DNA of 64,000 bases, taken from Dermanyssus gallinae (lineage: Eukaryota; Arthropoda; Arachnida; Mesostigmata; Dermanyssidae). Position numbers and translations under genes: made by a program. Below are positions 28,181-39,000 of the stretch, one piece after another (the stretch's first letter is position 1; every line of letters begins with the position of its first letter). The stretch lies in assembly GCA_003439945.1 (NCBI GenBank), contig QVRM01001806.1, positions 1-64,000 on the forward strand. The letters run 5' to 3'. A model generated the notes under the pieces. The model searched no databases, had not been told where the DNA came from, and saw only the letters and a list, made by a program, of their open reading frames with translations.

Positions 28181-31177
28181 TTAAAAATCGTTCAGTGCCA
28201 GCTTTGTTAGAGAAGGGATTGCATTACACTCACTGGCATGATATCTTACGCATATACCATAACAATATTTACAAACACATGTGTCACAGGGTTCATGGCA
28301 AGCGTCTTTCTGACATAGATGGTGATGAAAACCGTGCACAGCAAAGCGGGTGGTCATGTGCCTGTTTGTCCTGCTCGTGCCCTTCCATTCTGACCTAACC
28401 ATTGCATCTGTCATATAAAAATGTGGATCAATCTCTGCCATTTTCTCTTCATATCGCCGTATGAACTCGCTGTATGCACGGGTGTCTGGAAGCGCAAACT
28501 GTTTTTTGACCTGTTCCACGAATAGTGGAGCATCGCACAGCAAATACGTGAGGCGGTTGTATGCTGACGTATGTAAACCTAGTACCCGCTTCAAATAAGC
28601 TGGTTTCACACGATCGAGAGCACCGAGTTGAGTCGAGCTTAGTTTTGCCCATACAAGCTGGATCCCGTATGATGCAATTGGCGCTATTTTCATATCAAAT
28701 ATAGCTAGCGCTGCCTTAATCGAGAGCATCTGGGGCTTCTTAAGGGTTGTCGCCGCAATCAAGGCTTTTCGAGACCTCTCCTCTATATGTGCAGCGAAGG
28801 TCTTGGCTGAGGGGGTCACTGTGATACCGAGATATGTGAACTTATTTACATAGTTCAGGTCTTGTCCATTTAACCTAAGTGTATCGGTCACGGCCAGCCT
28901 GCCCGCGTGCCTGAACTTCATAGCTTCTGTCTTCTGCATATTTATTTCAAGGCCTACTACGTTCACGTATGCCGACAAAGTGGCCAGCGCCTGTTGCAGA
29001 TGGTATCTGCTGCTACTGTAGAGTACTAGATCGTCGGCATACATAATTATCTTGACAGCTGGGTGTCGGGTCTGTAAACGTGTTGGTAAATCGGCTACCA
29101 GTAAACAAAAAAGCAAAGGGCTGAGATTATCGCCTTGCGCAAAACCTGTCGTTTGTTCTATGCTTGGGTGCTCCGCTACACCGTCGTCCAAGATGATCTG
29201 ATTGGATTGTAGCACGTCCTTCATCAATGTCAGCATCCGTATTGGGACCCCGATTTCGGCGAGTTTAAGCAGGACTCGAGTTCTTGAGCCTGAATCAAAC
29301 GCGGCTCGGAAATCCACAAATACGCTGTATAAAAACAGTCCCTTTCTTGACAGGGTTTGCTCTATATCTGCAAGGAGGATTGCACATGCAGTTAGTGTTG
29401 ACCTCTGCGCACGAAAGCCATGTTGTTCGTCTGGTAATGCCTTTTTGTATTCGACGAACGACGTTAGACGAGCGGCTAGGAGGCTTGCAAGCAGTTTGTA
29501 AGCGCAGCTTTTCTTGGCAATGCCCCGCCAAGAAGAGGGCTCGGTCCGCGGTCCCTTGCCCTTTGGAATAAGTGCCATAACGCACTGTCTCCACGCTGAT
29601 GGTAGTCGACCGTTGTAAATGCACCTATTAAAAAGCGCGGTCCAGTGTGCGGTCATTGTGGCTGCCTGCTGCAGATGCTCATTGCAGATGCCATCTGGCC
29701 CAGGTGCTTTGTTTCTCGGGAGTTGACGCAGTGCCTCCGCCACTTCTTGGACGGTGAAGTATTCGTCCAGTTGAGTTCTCCATTTCAGATCCTCTTCTGA
29801 CCAGACCGACATGATAGTAGGCACTGCCCTTGGCACTGTGTCATGTGAGCTGAGGATCGATCTAAAGTGGCCATAGAGTACATCGCTTTCAACTGGACAT
29901 GCAGACCTCCCCTCCGAGGTGTTACGGAGCCACAAATATGGATTTTGTTCGGTCTTCTGAAGCAGTCGAGTCTCCAGTTGTTGCTCGTGTTGCCTTTTAG
30001 CATTCCGCAGAGTTCGTCGGTAAATGGACCTCGTCGTTGCCAATAGAAGTCTCATTTCCGGCCTTATGCGTTCCAGCACCTTTGCTTGGTAGTGAATGGC
30101 CTTCGCTTGGTTACATTCCGGAGTCCACCAACTCCTTTCTCTTCTCCATTTCACATGCTCTGCGCATGCTTTGAGTGCTCGGGTGAGCAGTTCATTGTAG
30201 CTTTCTACATCTTGCTCTGCTCTTTCGATGCCGAGAACTTCTACGGCTTCTTGTAGGCGGTCTGCTTTAAGTACTCTCGACAGAGGTTTCCGTTTGTGCT
30301 GTCGCTCGTGGCGGACTGGGACCGTGATATCCAGACCAACGGGTTTATGCACCGTCAGGTCCGCCCCTTCTCTCATTTGGTGATCTATTCCCACAAAACA
30401 CACATTTCGTTTCGGCATATTTGTAGCAAATAAATCTATAGTTGATTTACCCATTGCACCTTCAAATGTTGACAAACTTGGGTCGTTCGCCACCCAGAAG
30501 CCCATATCCGATAGTGTTTCGGTGAGTGCTTCAGTCCTCGCGTCCGTGGGTCTGTCGAGTCTTGCGTTCATATCTCCCACAATCACCGTGGGGTGAGCAC
30601 GGTCAACCTGTTGTGCGCACTTCGTAATTTTCTCTATTAGTGTGAACGTGTCCTCAACTGCTGCTGGCTTCACATACATGGCAATCAAATTTAGTCTTCG
30701 ACCTTCCATAACTACGCAGTTGTCTTCTGACAGAAGTAGTTTCATGTCTCCTAGCCGGCTATTGTAGAAAACTGACACACCTCCACTGGGACGGCCCAAA
30801 GAACTAGATCGAGAAGCGAGACAGTGCGCTGCGTAATATCCTTGGACTTTGGGGGGCGTCAGACACCACGTCTCCGTGAGCATCAGAACGTCGATTCCGT
30901 TCAACGCTGAAGTGGGCATGAGACCTAACGATTGGTCAGGACCTTCGCAGTTCCACTGAATTATTCTCAGTGTGTCCGTTGGCGACCCACTAAGTTCAAT
31001 AGGTCTGCTACCATATCGTATAGTTTCGGCTTCTGCGGTGGCCGGGTGTACTGGCGTAGTTCGTGATTCGTCGCGATCGGTCTGTTGGCCCAACTCCCTT
31101 CCAAACGGGGGTTGCGGGCGTTCTTGTGTCCAATATTTGTCATTTTGCGGGCGCTGTTCGCAGGTACGTGTGTCCAT
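28181..31177 (-). CDS. Family Y ORF2: APE endonuclease, reverse transcriptase, C-terminal Cys/His motif
   Basis: The 998-residue protein would nick the target and copy the element's RNA. The endonuclease opens with [11 protein letters not shown] (about residue 76) and contains LTETWCL, IVGDMNARLDRP (N in place of F in GDFNA) and KSTIDLFATN. The RT has LPRNKAPGPDGICNEHL, LIPKGKGP, EQHGFRAQRSTLTA, YSVFVDFRAAFDSG (block A), GFAQGDNLSPLLFCL and IIMYADDLVLYSSS (YADD). The C-terminus carries FAVHGFHHHLC and CVCKYCYGICVRYHASEC. The first ATG at 31,177 overlaps ORF1 by 211 bases in another frame, and the endonuclease begins almost exactly where ORF1 stops. That suggests coupled translation, or that the overlap frame is merely open. 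Confidence 0.9.
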   Translation of the reverse strand: MDTRTCEQRPQNDKYWTQERPQPPFGRELGQQTDRDESRTTPVHPATAEAETIRYGSRPIELSGSPTDTLRIIQWNCEGPDQSLGLMPTSALNGIDVLMLTETWCLTPPKVQGYYAAHCLASRSSSLGRPSGGVSVFYNSRLGDMKLLLSEDNCVVMEGRRLNLIAMYVKPAAVEDTFTLIEKITKCAQQVDRAHPTVIVGDMNARLDRPTDARTEALTETLSDMGFWVANDPSLSTFEGAMGKSTIDLFATNMPKRNVCFVGIDHQMREGADLTVHKPVGLDITVPVRHERQHKRKPLSRVLKADRLQEAVEVLGIERAEQDVESYNELLTRALKACAEHVKWRRERSWWTPECNQAKAIHYQAKVLERIRPEMRLLLATTRSIYRRTLRNAKRQHEQQLETRLLQKTEQNPYLWLRNTSEGRSACPVESDVLYGHFRSILSSHDTVPRAVPTIMSVWSEEDLKWRTQLDEYFTVQEVAEALRQLPRNKAPGPDGICNEHLQQAATMTAHWTALFNRCIYNGRLPSAWRQCVMALIPKGKGPRTEPSSWRGIAKKSCAYKLLASLLAARLTSFVEYKKALPDEQHGFRAQRSTLTACAILLADIEQTLSRKGLFLYSVFVDFRAAFDSGSRTRVLLKLAEIGVPIRMLTLMKDVLQSNQIILDDGVAEHPSIEQTTGFAQGDNLSPLLFCLLVADLPTRLQTRHPAVKIIMYADDLVLYSSSRYHLQQALATLSAYVNVVGLEINMQKTEAMKFRHAGRLAVTDTLRLNGQDLNYVNKFTYLGITVTPSAKTFAAHIEERSRKALIAATTLKKPQMLSIKAALAIFDMKIAPIASYGIQLVWAKLSSTQLGALDRVKPAYLKRVLGLHTSAYNRLTYLLCDAPLFVEQVKKQFALPDTRAYSEFIRRYEEKMAEIDPHFYMTDAMVRSEWKGTSRTNRHMTTRFAVHGFHHHLCQKDACHEPCDTCVCKYCYGICVRYHASECNAIPSLTKLALNDF

Positions 31178-32595
31178 TCTTGTCGGCGGGGTTTTTCGTT
31201 GGCAGTTCTCAGTCCCGTCTGTGGCCACTTGCTGGACGTCAGCGTTGGGTTTTTTGCCGGGAGCGTGTGTTTCTTCGGCTCGCCTCCGGTCGCCTCCCCC
31301 TCGGCACGCTTTTTGGGCGTGAATTTCAGGCCTAAAAAACCGGTTGCCTTTCGACAGATCGCCTTTGCAACGGCGTCAGTTACCTCTGGTAACCCTTTGT
31401 ACGAATATACGTTCCGATGAACCATACGGCGGTGTACATGTTGCATTGGGATGATATCGATGTTCAGATCCTCTTTGCGTGCGATTAGGGTGTCGTTTGC
31501 TTCTTTGCAGTCAATGCTGAACTGAGGAACAGTGACGATGGTTAGCCTCGACTCGCTGTTCTGCTCACGCACCTTTGTTGAGAACGCTGCCACTGCTTTG
31601 AGAAATTCATCTTTTCTGAACTCAACACAATCGTCAAAGCCACAGTGGAGGATAATGTTGGTAGGGCCCACACGGTCAAGTAACACTTTGTCAGCCTCGT
31701 TTAGCACAGAGACAATGTCAGCTTTTCCGGCGGTACGCATGATTACGGCTGCCTTCCTTGGCAACTGGCTCATTATGTTTCTCTTAATTGATTTGATCGA
31801 GTGATCTCCCACGATTAGCACGCACTTCGTCTGACGTTGGAGTTGTTGTTTCTGCTGATGATGTGTTCGTGCTAGTTGGCCATCGCCTCGCTCGACGTCC
31901 ATCTCTGACATCTCCAAGGTTTGGGCTATGCTGACTTTATTGGCGTGTTGTGCTTTGTACGCCGCAAACTCGCACTCGAGAGTACGAACTCTCTTGAAAA
32001 GCCACCACATCGTGTTGAAGAACTCGGAATCAATATTTGCATTCACAGTAGTAGCGTTAGGCTGGGCTAGCCTCAACTGTGTGCATACTCGGCAGTTCCA
32101 TACGGCGCCGGGATGTTCGCTCGGTTGCTGTTCATCCGTTGTTTTACACGTCGGGTGGAACATTCGTTGGCAATGCCCGCACTGGAGAGCGATTGCTCCC
32201 ATTGGACTTGCACATCTACAACACAGGCGTTCCATTCCGCACTGGCTATTTGACTGCGCGGTTATCACCTGGTCTTTGCTCAGCTGAGAGACTTCGCCAG
32301 GCCTATGTGCCGGTCTGTCAGTCAGCTGCGCGGGTGCAAGTTCGAATGTCGCCTGGTCTGTTGCTGTTGTTGTCGATTTCTCCTGCGCTATTTTGGCGCG
32401 GGTTGATATCGGCTGTTCCGCTACTGAGTCTGCCGTTCTCTTCCGTCCACCAGTGCCACTGTTGTTAACGCTCGGAACCGAAGTTGCACCGGTGCGAGTT
32501 CGAGATGGTGATTGTAGGATGGGAGTCCTTTGTACGAGTTTCGCACTGATTGCCTGGGATTCCCGCGTCGCTCTCGTCGTGCTCGGGCTCACCAT
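30967..32595 (-). CDS. Family Y ORF1: PHD-like zinc finger and esterase-like domain
   Basis: The 542-residue protein begins at the ATG at 32,595 ([13 protein letters not shown]); upstream codons are open but lack ATG. A Thr/Ser-rich N-terminus is followed by a C4HC3-type finger ([19 protein letters not shown], then HPTC and WNCRVC, about residues 125-170), a helical segment, and a domain resembling the SGNH esterase of CR1 ORF1s: [16 protein letters not shown] and [11 protein letters not shown]. In the esterase family block I reads GDS; here it is GDHS, so activity is doubtful. The C-terminus is basic and rich in Pro and Asn. PHD plus esterase in ORF1 is characteristic of CR1-type elements and supports the clade. 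Confidence 0.85.
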   Translation of the reverse strand: MVSPSTTRATRESQAISAKLVQRTPILQSPSRTRTGATSVPSVNNSGTGGRKRTADSVAEQPISTRAKIAQEKSTTTATDQATFELAPAQLTDRPAHRPGEVSQLSKDQVITAQSNSQCGMERLCCRCASPMGAIALQCGHCQRMFHPTCKTTDEQQPSEHPGAVWNCRVCTQLRLAQPNATTVNANIDSEFFNTMWWLFKRVRTLECEFAAYKAQHANKVSIAQTLEMSEMDVERGDGQLARTHHQQKQQLQRQTKCVLIVGDHSIKSIKRNIMSQLPRKAAVIMRTAGKADIVSVLNEADKVLLDRVGPTNIILHCGFDDCVEFRKDEFLKAVAAFSTKVREQNSESRLTIVTVPQFSIDCKEANDTLIARKEDLNIDIIPMQHVHRRMVHRNVYSYKGLPEVTDAVAKAICRKATGFLGLKFTPKKRAEGEATGGEPKKHTLPAKNPTLTSSKWPQTGLRTANEKPRRQEWTHVPANSARKMTNIGHKNARNPRLEGSWANRPIATNHELRQYTRPPQKPKLYDMVADLLNLVGRQRTH

Positions 32596-32710
32596 GAGTA
32601 CTACTGTGCACTTCACTCGGGTCTTCGACCCCACTGTCACCACTCACAAGACAATTATCGGGAGCGCAAACTTCGTGCGACTTGTTTCGAACAGTTGCAG
32701 CAGACGAATA

Positions 32711-32733
32711 ATATATATATATATACACATTTA

Positions 32734-32770
<37 letters not shown>

Positions 32771-32773
32771 TTA

Positions 32774-32843
<70 letters not shown>
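32711..32843. repeat. (TA)n microsatellite, right of family Y element
   Basis: TA repeat with two ACACATTTATATTTATA interruptions, which also occur (as reverse complement) in the left tract. This supports a single original tract. Confidence 0.95.
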
Positions 32844-32844
<1 letters not shown>

Positions 32845-32871
32845 TGCCGCACAGGTGCCTTAGCGTTGAGA

Positions 32872-33649
32872 ACATGGAACCAGCGGTCTTCACTCCGTTA
32901 GATAATACGTTTGCCCAACAAAAATTGATTTTGAAGAGTGGGATAAGCTATGAGAGTCACAAATGCGCGCGTGCAGGAATGTATACGAAAAACACTCTGA
33001 CTCACATGTGAACAATGTGGGTATTTATGTGCTGTATTGCCGATCTTTGCATCAGGGTAAGGAGCGCATCAACGACTACAAAACGCGCTCAACGATATAT
33101 CACCTCGAAATATGCGATAAACTTATTCGTGTCCAGAGACAGCTGGAAAATATTCCAGCCTCCGGCTATAGCAACATCAAAATCTCTGAATATTTTGCCG
33201 CATCAGCGATAGGTTTAAAACTAAACGAGCTAATAGGGTTCGTCTCTGTTTCGATCGTCGAAGTTCAAAAAGGAAGTAAATTGAAGCCTGCTGAAAACTA
33301 CAACATTTATTTTTGGTATGGCGATAAAAAGTATCGGCTGTCGACTGAAAAACAGCTAATTGGATTTAGATGGCAGCGAGGCTATCCAAAGGGAGCGATA
33401 CTGGTGAAATCACACAGCAGTCTTCTCGCGCCGGTACAGACGTCAGAAAATCTCTGGTGGGCACTGCCTTCCGCCTTGAGGCCGAAAGAAATAGTGAGTG
33501 TAGACCACGTTCATAATCCCGATAGACTTCTGTTCCGACTGGGCACGGCGTCAACCTACACGGCCCTCATTCATGTTCAATGGATACATCGCTATGTGGA
33601 GGAGCCTAACGTAATAAATGACATTTTCTCAAAGGTAGTAGACGACTGA
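32872..33649 (+). CDS. W gene, copy 1 (unknown family), full-length with one apparent frameshift
   Basis: An ATG at 32,872 opens a frame with [19 protein letters not shown] that stops near 33,010. An overlapping frame from 32,963 continues to 33,649 with a regular protein: [69 protein letters not shown] and [15 protein letters not shown]. Either a frameshift or a short intron joins them. AATAAA at 33,665 lies 16 bases after the stop. Copy 2 at 34,535 keeps the last 124 residues without indels. It is tryptophan-rich, with no signal peptide or membrane segment visible. I do not recognise the family; host gene, retrocopy and old viral insertion are all possible. Confidence 0.6.
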
Positions 33650-33875
33650 TCATCTAAAAACGTTAATAAATGTGTAGTGGCTCATTATGACTTTTTTTTT
33701 CTTGGGATTAAGGCGTTTCGGTTCTATTCACGGAAGCTAATCTTGCCTGGTACTATAGCCACCTTACGATTCTCAGACCGTATTAGTATTAGTGTAGGTT
33801 AGCATTGATCAGCACATTCCTTGAAGTAAGTATATTCTAGCCGAATCGACATGTTGGCTTTGACTTCATTCTATT

Positions 33876-34440
33876 ATGACGGCATGCTGCGTAGCTTCGA
33901 ACTGCAAGAAAGAGGCATGTCAGTTTGTTGCATCCGACGCCGCCGGAGCGTGGTACGACGTAATCCCGTCCGTGCTCGTTGGCAGTAAGCTGGCCGATGA
34001 TCGATTCCGCGCCGCCAGTGGCTTCAGTCTTGGGCTTAGCATGTTTAGGAGCGAGGAATTTCCGTATCGTAAAACGATGGACGGGCGTTGGCCTGCACCG
34101 GCATAGTTGCACTAAGCTGGCCCAGCTGACGCAAGGCCGTCACGACGCCATCAAGGGCATCCTCGGGTGCGTTTTGCGACAAGCCGGCTATCGCGTTACA
34201 CGGGCGCCAGGCCAACTGCAGTGGAACGACAGGAGGCTACCGGATGGCCTTACCAGCCCGGACCAGGACCGTATTCGGCTGCCGCTGGAGTTGTACGTTA
34301 CTTTCTCGGACACGAAAGGCTTCGGCTATCGTGGACTGGAGCCAGTGCGGTCGTCCGCCACATCATGCACCAGCGGGAGATGCACAAACGGCGTCTATAC
34401 GCATATCTTCTTGAAGACCACGACGGCGTTCGTTTTCGAG
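33876..34440 (+). pseudogene. RLE-type element C-terminal fragment (family RLE3)
   Basis: It encodes SDAAGAWYDVIPSVLVGSKL and DRFRAASGFSLGLSMF, then in shifted frames GILGCVLRQAGYRVTRAPG, RRLPDGLTSPDQDR and IMHQREMHKRRLYAYLLED. The same order is seen in the longer RLE3 copy at 57,000-58,165 (SDAAGAWLDVFPSELVGSKL onward). At least three frameshifts. It lies between two W gene copies, same strand. Confidence 0.78.
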
Positions 34441-34465
34441 ATTTTAAGTTACAACATTTCACTTA

Positions 34466-34534
34466 TAAGTTCTGGTGCACATGCGTTTGTGGTACTTTAA
34501 GTTTATCTCTCTCCAAAATCACAATTTTGTAGTA
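34466..34534 (-). pseudogene. W gene family, inverted N-terminal scrap
   Basis: CTTTAAGTTTATCTCTCTC and flanking bases repeat 27,850-27,905 in the same orientation, i.e. the start region of the W gene read on the minus strand. It abuts the plus-strand 3' half of W copy 2, marking an inversion breakpoint. Confidence 0.55.
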
Positions 34535-34905
34535 AATTAAAACCTGCTGAAAACTACAGCATTTATCTTTGGTTTGGCGGTCAAAAGCATCGGCTGTCGA
34601 CTGAAAAACTGCCAATTGCACTTAGATGGCAGCGAGGCTTTCCAAAGGGAGCGTTGCTGGTGAAATCACAGAGCAGATTTCTCGCGTCGGTACAGGCGTC
34701 GATAAACATCGCGTGGGCACTGCCGTCCTCCTTGAAGGCGAAGGAAATAGTGAGTGTAGACCACGTTCATGATTCCGATAGACTTCTGTTCCGATTGTAC
34801 ACGGCGTCAAGCTACTCGGCCCTTATTCATGTTCAATGGGTACATTACTATGTGGAGAAGCCTGATCTGATAAGTGACATTTACTCAGAGTCGGAGAGCG
34901 ACTGA
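34535..34905 (+). pseudogene. W gene, copy 2 (3' half only)
   Basis: The frame is open from 34,535 ([19 protein letters not shown]) to the stop at 34,905, with an ATG only at 34,654. It matches the last 124 residues of copy 1 at identical length, with many conservative changes; RWQRGFPKGALLVK and [18 protein letters not shown] are shared. AATAAA at 34,921-34,926. The N-terminal half is missing. The absence of indels and stops suggests it was under constraint after duplication. Confidence 0.6.
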
Positions 34906-34929
34906 TCATCTAAAAACGTTAATAAATGT

Positions 34930-35869
34930 GTAATGGCTCATTATGATTTGTTTTTCTTGGGATGGAGGCGTTACTATTCTATTCACGAAAGCCCATTTTG
35001 CCTGGTACCATAGCCACCTTACGATTTAAGACCGTATTAGTGTAGGTTAGCATTGAAGTCCTTGAAGTACATATATTCTAGCTTATAGGCATGTTAGCTT
35101 CGTCACAACCGTTGAAGAGGCTTCGCGCATCTACCATACAAAGCGCCCTTCGACCAAGTAAGGCTTGTGCAGCCTAGACGCAAGAGACCAGACGGTACAT
35201 ACACGAAATGCGGTGTACGGCCAAGTAACATGAAAGTGCACCGTTTGTGCTCTGTGAAACTAATTTGTCTGCCATGCGACTGCACATTTCCTCGCCCGTT
35301 TACTTTATCCGGGACATCTAAACAAATTAATCATTCCAGTCATCGTCTAGTTCTGTCAGTCGTCCGGCGCAATCGCGTTTGGTTTAGCTCTATGTAACCA
35401 TGTCGAAAAGTGCAAGTACCTCAGGCATGTAACAGGCTGACCATTGCACTCGACGACCCTAGCTGTAGAGAGTACCACATGAATAGTGAACACTGCAAAG
35501 GTACTGTGTTAACCTCAGTCTTACGCAAAGGCCTTTTAAACTCTCGCCGTAACATTTTAAACTGGAAAGTATTACAGGAAGAAACCACGCTCGGACATCT
35601 AAAATACAAGCACCTACTAGCGCGTCAGTATTTCACCCGCGCCGGGAGATCTGCGTCCAAAGATAAAGCTGCCCGACACTATGAAGTTAAGTATAGGAGG
35701 CTGCTTCCTACTCGGTTCCCTGCCCCAAAATATTCCTACTCGGACCAAGGAAGAACATCGCAGAGGCACGTCTTTGGGACTTTGAGGCGAGGAACGTCCT
35801 GTTTTCAGATGCTCAGCACGCATAGAGCCACTCTACTATTCACGCCCTAAGGCGGATCCAAACGCAACT
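34930..35869. other. Region with an unrecognised 146-codon open frame
   Basis: The plus strand at 35,410-35,850 is open for 146 codons (basic composition; HLKYKHLLARQYFTRAG) and upstream frames are broken by stops. I recognise no family and there is no second diverged copy to test constraint, so I do not call a gene. The last bases join an R1-like endonuclease fragment. Confidence 0.35.
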
Positions 35870-36480
35870 ACACGTCTCTACCGCCGATGCGGACCTGGCC
35901 ACTCATTGATACTCGCAGGCGACTTCAACGCATTGCACGTCACATGGGGCAGCCGCCGCATTACGGACCGAGGACATGGCCTACTGGACTGGCTGTCGGG
36001 CCAGGTTTTGGCACTTGCCACTAACAGCGACGAGGTGAGGTTTGCGCGTCGCGGCCAGATATATATTTTCCTGATCTAACGCTGGCTGGAACGGCCAACA
36101 TCCAGGACTAAGTGGTACAAAAGACGGAGGAGAGCCCCAGCGACCACCACTACATCACCTTTCAGATAACGCCGCCAAACAGACCAGAGGACCGCCGATA
36201 CTGGCAAATGCGACACATTAGTTAGAAACTACTAACAGACACTCTCAAAGGACGGCTCACTTGCCTCGGCGATGTGCCCCTCGACGAGGATGATCTAACG
36301 GTAATCATAACAATAGCTCGTCAGGTGGCCGACGGTCGGGTCAGACAAGGAGATCTAAGGAGGGCCTCCGCTAAATACCGGTGGAGCCCAGAAATTGGAC
36401 CACCGCTGCGCTTGACATCAAACAGTCAGGGAGAGGGGGCAAGTCTACTGCTCTTGGCGGATGTGTTCCCCGGGAGCCTC
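35870..36480 (+). pseudogene. R1-like endonuclease and linker fragment
   Basis: The plus strand encodes SLILAGDFNALHVTWGSRR, TDRGHGLLDWLSGQ, then SDHHYITFQI, which are APE endonuclease motifs in the right order. Next come DVPLDEDDLTVIITIARQV and a broken YRWSPEI (W-W-x-E-I linker motif). Stops occur at 36,078 and later. It ends around 36,480 against the opposite-strand element U. Confidence 0.78.
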
Positions 36481-36558
36481 GGGGAGGCGCGAGAGGACTC
36501 GAAGAGAGGCCCTTGTCTTCTCTTGCAGTATGTTCTTAAAAGCTTGGCTCACTTTGTT

Positions 36559-39000
36559 TCAGCCTGATATTGATTCCGTTATTTTCGTAGTGAGGTCGTG
36601 TAGGTTAAGAGCTGGATTGTTACTTAAAAACTCTGTTAGGCTTGCGCGCTGCTCCGCCCATAACGGACACCTAAGCACCGTGTGCTCTGGAGTGTCGTCG
36701 AGTCCATCGCCGCAGTGAACGCACGTGGGGCTGGGGACTTTCCCAATCCTGAGCAGGTACGACTGAAAGTCGCCGTGATCCGGCCGGTTGAGCCAGCTTC
36801 CGATATTTGGGATCAGAGTGCGAAGGAGCACCCTGTTCTAGGCCTACCCACTCCTCCTGCCAGAGGTCGATTGTACGCTGACGTTCCTCGTCTTTTTTTA
36901 GGCCTGGGTTATCCCATAAGCGGCGGCGCTCGGCTGCCTTTAAATCCCACGGGATCGTTCCGGCAAGGACGAGGGCCGCCGCGGCGCTGACCGTCCTGTA
37001 CGCTGAGATTACCCTGACAGCTCCGACCCTCTGGGCCCGACGCAGGTCCTGTTCGCGGCGAAGTTTAGTGTGTGGGTGGGCCAGGCCAAAGCTGTACAGA
37101 GCAACCGACTCGGCCGCGGACATAATTATTTCTCTGCTCAGCTGCCGTGGACCATAGGTGGTAAGCATGAGACGTGCAAAGTCGTTGGCTGTCTTCGTTG
37201 CCTTTTCCGTCACCAGTCGCACGTGTTCGGTACCGCGGAGACCCTGTCAAGGGTAACCCGAGGTACCTTACGTGGTTGACGAGTGCGATCTCCTGACCAT
37301 CTAGACGGAGGTTAAGGTCGGGGCATGTTCTTTGGCGCACCAAGAGTATCGCCTCGCTTTTGGCTGGGGTGAGAGCGAGCCCCGCTTCTTGCATCCAGCG
37401 GGCGACGTCGGCAAGTGCCTCGTTCGCACGGCTCTGCAGCAGGTCCGCGGTCCGAGCCTGAACGGTTAGGACGAGGTCGTCAACGTAGGCAAGTAGGTTG
37501 ACGCCGGGGGGGAGATCCCTCAGCCGCACCACGTCGTCATAGGTTATAATCCATAGCAGGGGGCCAAGTATGGATCCCTGTGGCACCCCTGCAGTCATGT
37601 TAAAACGGACCCGTGGGACTGGATTGTCTTATTATGTAGATAATTCGATAAAAGCTTCCGAAGATAAAAAGGAACCTTTTTCCTGCGGAAAGTCCCTAGG
37701 ATGACTCTCCACGGTAGGCTGTTAAAAGCGTTCTTGACGTCCAGTAAAATTGCAAAGAACAAGTCCCGTCTTCTAGGCGGGGACTCGCGGAGGAGTTCAA
37801 TCTGCGTCTGGATCCGCTTTATGGCGCCGATGGTTGAGTAGCCCTTGCGGAATCCGTACTGGGCGGCGGACAGCAGGTCGCTCCCCTCCGCAAAGTCCCG
37901 GAGGCGTGCCTCCACGATGGACTCGAATGCTTTAGCCAGGGAGCCGAATAGGCAGATTGGGCGGTAGGAGCCGGGGCCCTTGGGTATGAGAACAAAGTTT
38001 GCGGCTTTCCATGCCGCAGGGAACGAGCCCGTCCGGGACGTCCCACTCGCCGCGGCGGCTACTGCTACCGGGTATTCCGTCATTAGCAGCTTGACCGCGG
38101 AGACTGGAACGCCGTCGGGGCCTGGTGCCTTTCCCTCCTTGAGGCGTGCCGCCGCTTCGTGCACCTCTTGCAGGGTGACTTCTTGAGGATCCTGTTTTTC
38201 CGTCCCTGAGGCCTCCAGGTAGGGGGCGCGCTCAAAGAGGTAATGCTTTGGGAAGAGGACTGATATTGCCTTCTGAGCCTCGCCCGGCGTGAGGTCCACT
38301 CTCCGTTTAAAAGGCGGGCACCCCCTTACCATCTTGTATAGACGGCTCCAGGGATCGTCTTCCAGGCTCTCCCAGAGCACGTCTTGCTTCTGGAGATCTC
38401 CCTGCGTAAGAGGGTCCGCAGCCTCTTATACTCGGCGCCATGGTACAGAGCATTTTTCCCCTCGGGTGCACGCCTCCGGACGCGCGTAAAAAAGCGCCGC
38501 TCTCGAAGGCACCTTTTTCTCAGGTGTCCGATCTCTGCAGTCCACCAGTACTTTGGTGTGCCGCGGCGCCTCGGATTTGTGCCACGCCCCGATAAAGCCC
38601 TGCACGCGGTCTCTTAGAGCTTCTGGAGGCCCGTCATCGAAGCGGGCGGGGCCATCTGGGCCTATGCAGGCCCTAAGAGGCTCCCAGAGTTCGGCGGCTT
38701 CCTGACGTCTCATAGGCGGATGCAGCCTTGAAGATGGTTGCTGGCATTAAAATCTCCTGTTTTAATTAAAAGCTTGTCACTTTGGTTAAAAGATGCGGTT
38801 AGGTCTTCTAGAAGTTTGATAAGATCTTCAAGTGGGAACTTGGGGCTGCAGTAGCATGAGTAAAGACGGCCGACGTTCGCCACGTCAATCCAAGTAAAAC
38901 CGTAGCCGCTGCCATGTCCTAAGATCCGGGAGTGGCAGCGACGGTCAAGTAGCATGCTTTTTGCCCTCTCGCCATCGGGTGGAGGCCCGGGGGTTCGCAA
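36559..39000 (-). pseudogene. Element U ORF2: truncated endonuclease, RT, CCHC
   Basis: Segments in order: an endonuclease start with LLIKTGDFNASNHLQG (about 38,755), after which the rest of the domain is missing; a linker with PKYWWTAEI; RT with LKEGKAPGPDGVPV, LIPKGPGSYRPICLFGSL, YGFRKGYSTIGAI, AILLDVKNAFNSLP, GVPQGSILGP and LLAYVDDLVLTV (YVDD); and a C-terminal CVHCGDGLDDTPEHTVLRC (CCHC). Frameshifts near 38,715, 38,400, 37,597 (overlap ATGA), 37,210 and 36,750. The missing endonuclease alone would prevent normal insertion. Confidence 0.87.

Larger units (their letters stand above)
28105..32711 (-). mobile_element. Family Y CR1-like non-LTR retrotransposon, apparently intact (copy Yc)
   Basis: On the minus strand: a 5' leader of about 115 bp, ORF1 (32,595-30,967), ORF2 (31,177-28,181) and a short 3' UTR with TTTACCCAATCTGG and AATAAA near 28,110-28,135. 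Both ORFs are open with all key RT and endonuclease motifs. Both ends merge into TA repeats, so exact borders and target duplication cannot be read. Of all elements in the window it is the only one that could encode a complete set of proteins. Confidence 0.88.

Noticed and set aside
32393..32901. Frames encoding Ile-Tyr runs
   Set aside because: Produced by the (TA)n tract and antisense to ORF1 of the Y element.
35410..35850. 146-codon open frame as a gene
   Set aside because: No family signature, upstream stops, and the only second copy is the near-identical tandem unit, which gives no test of constraint.
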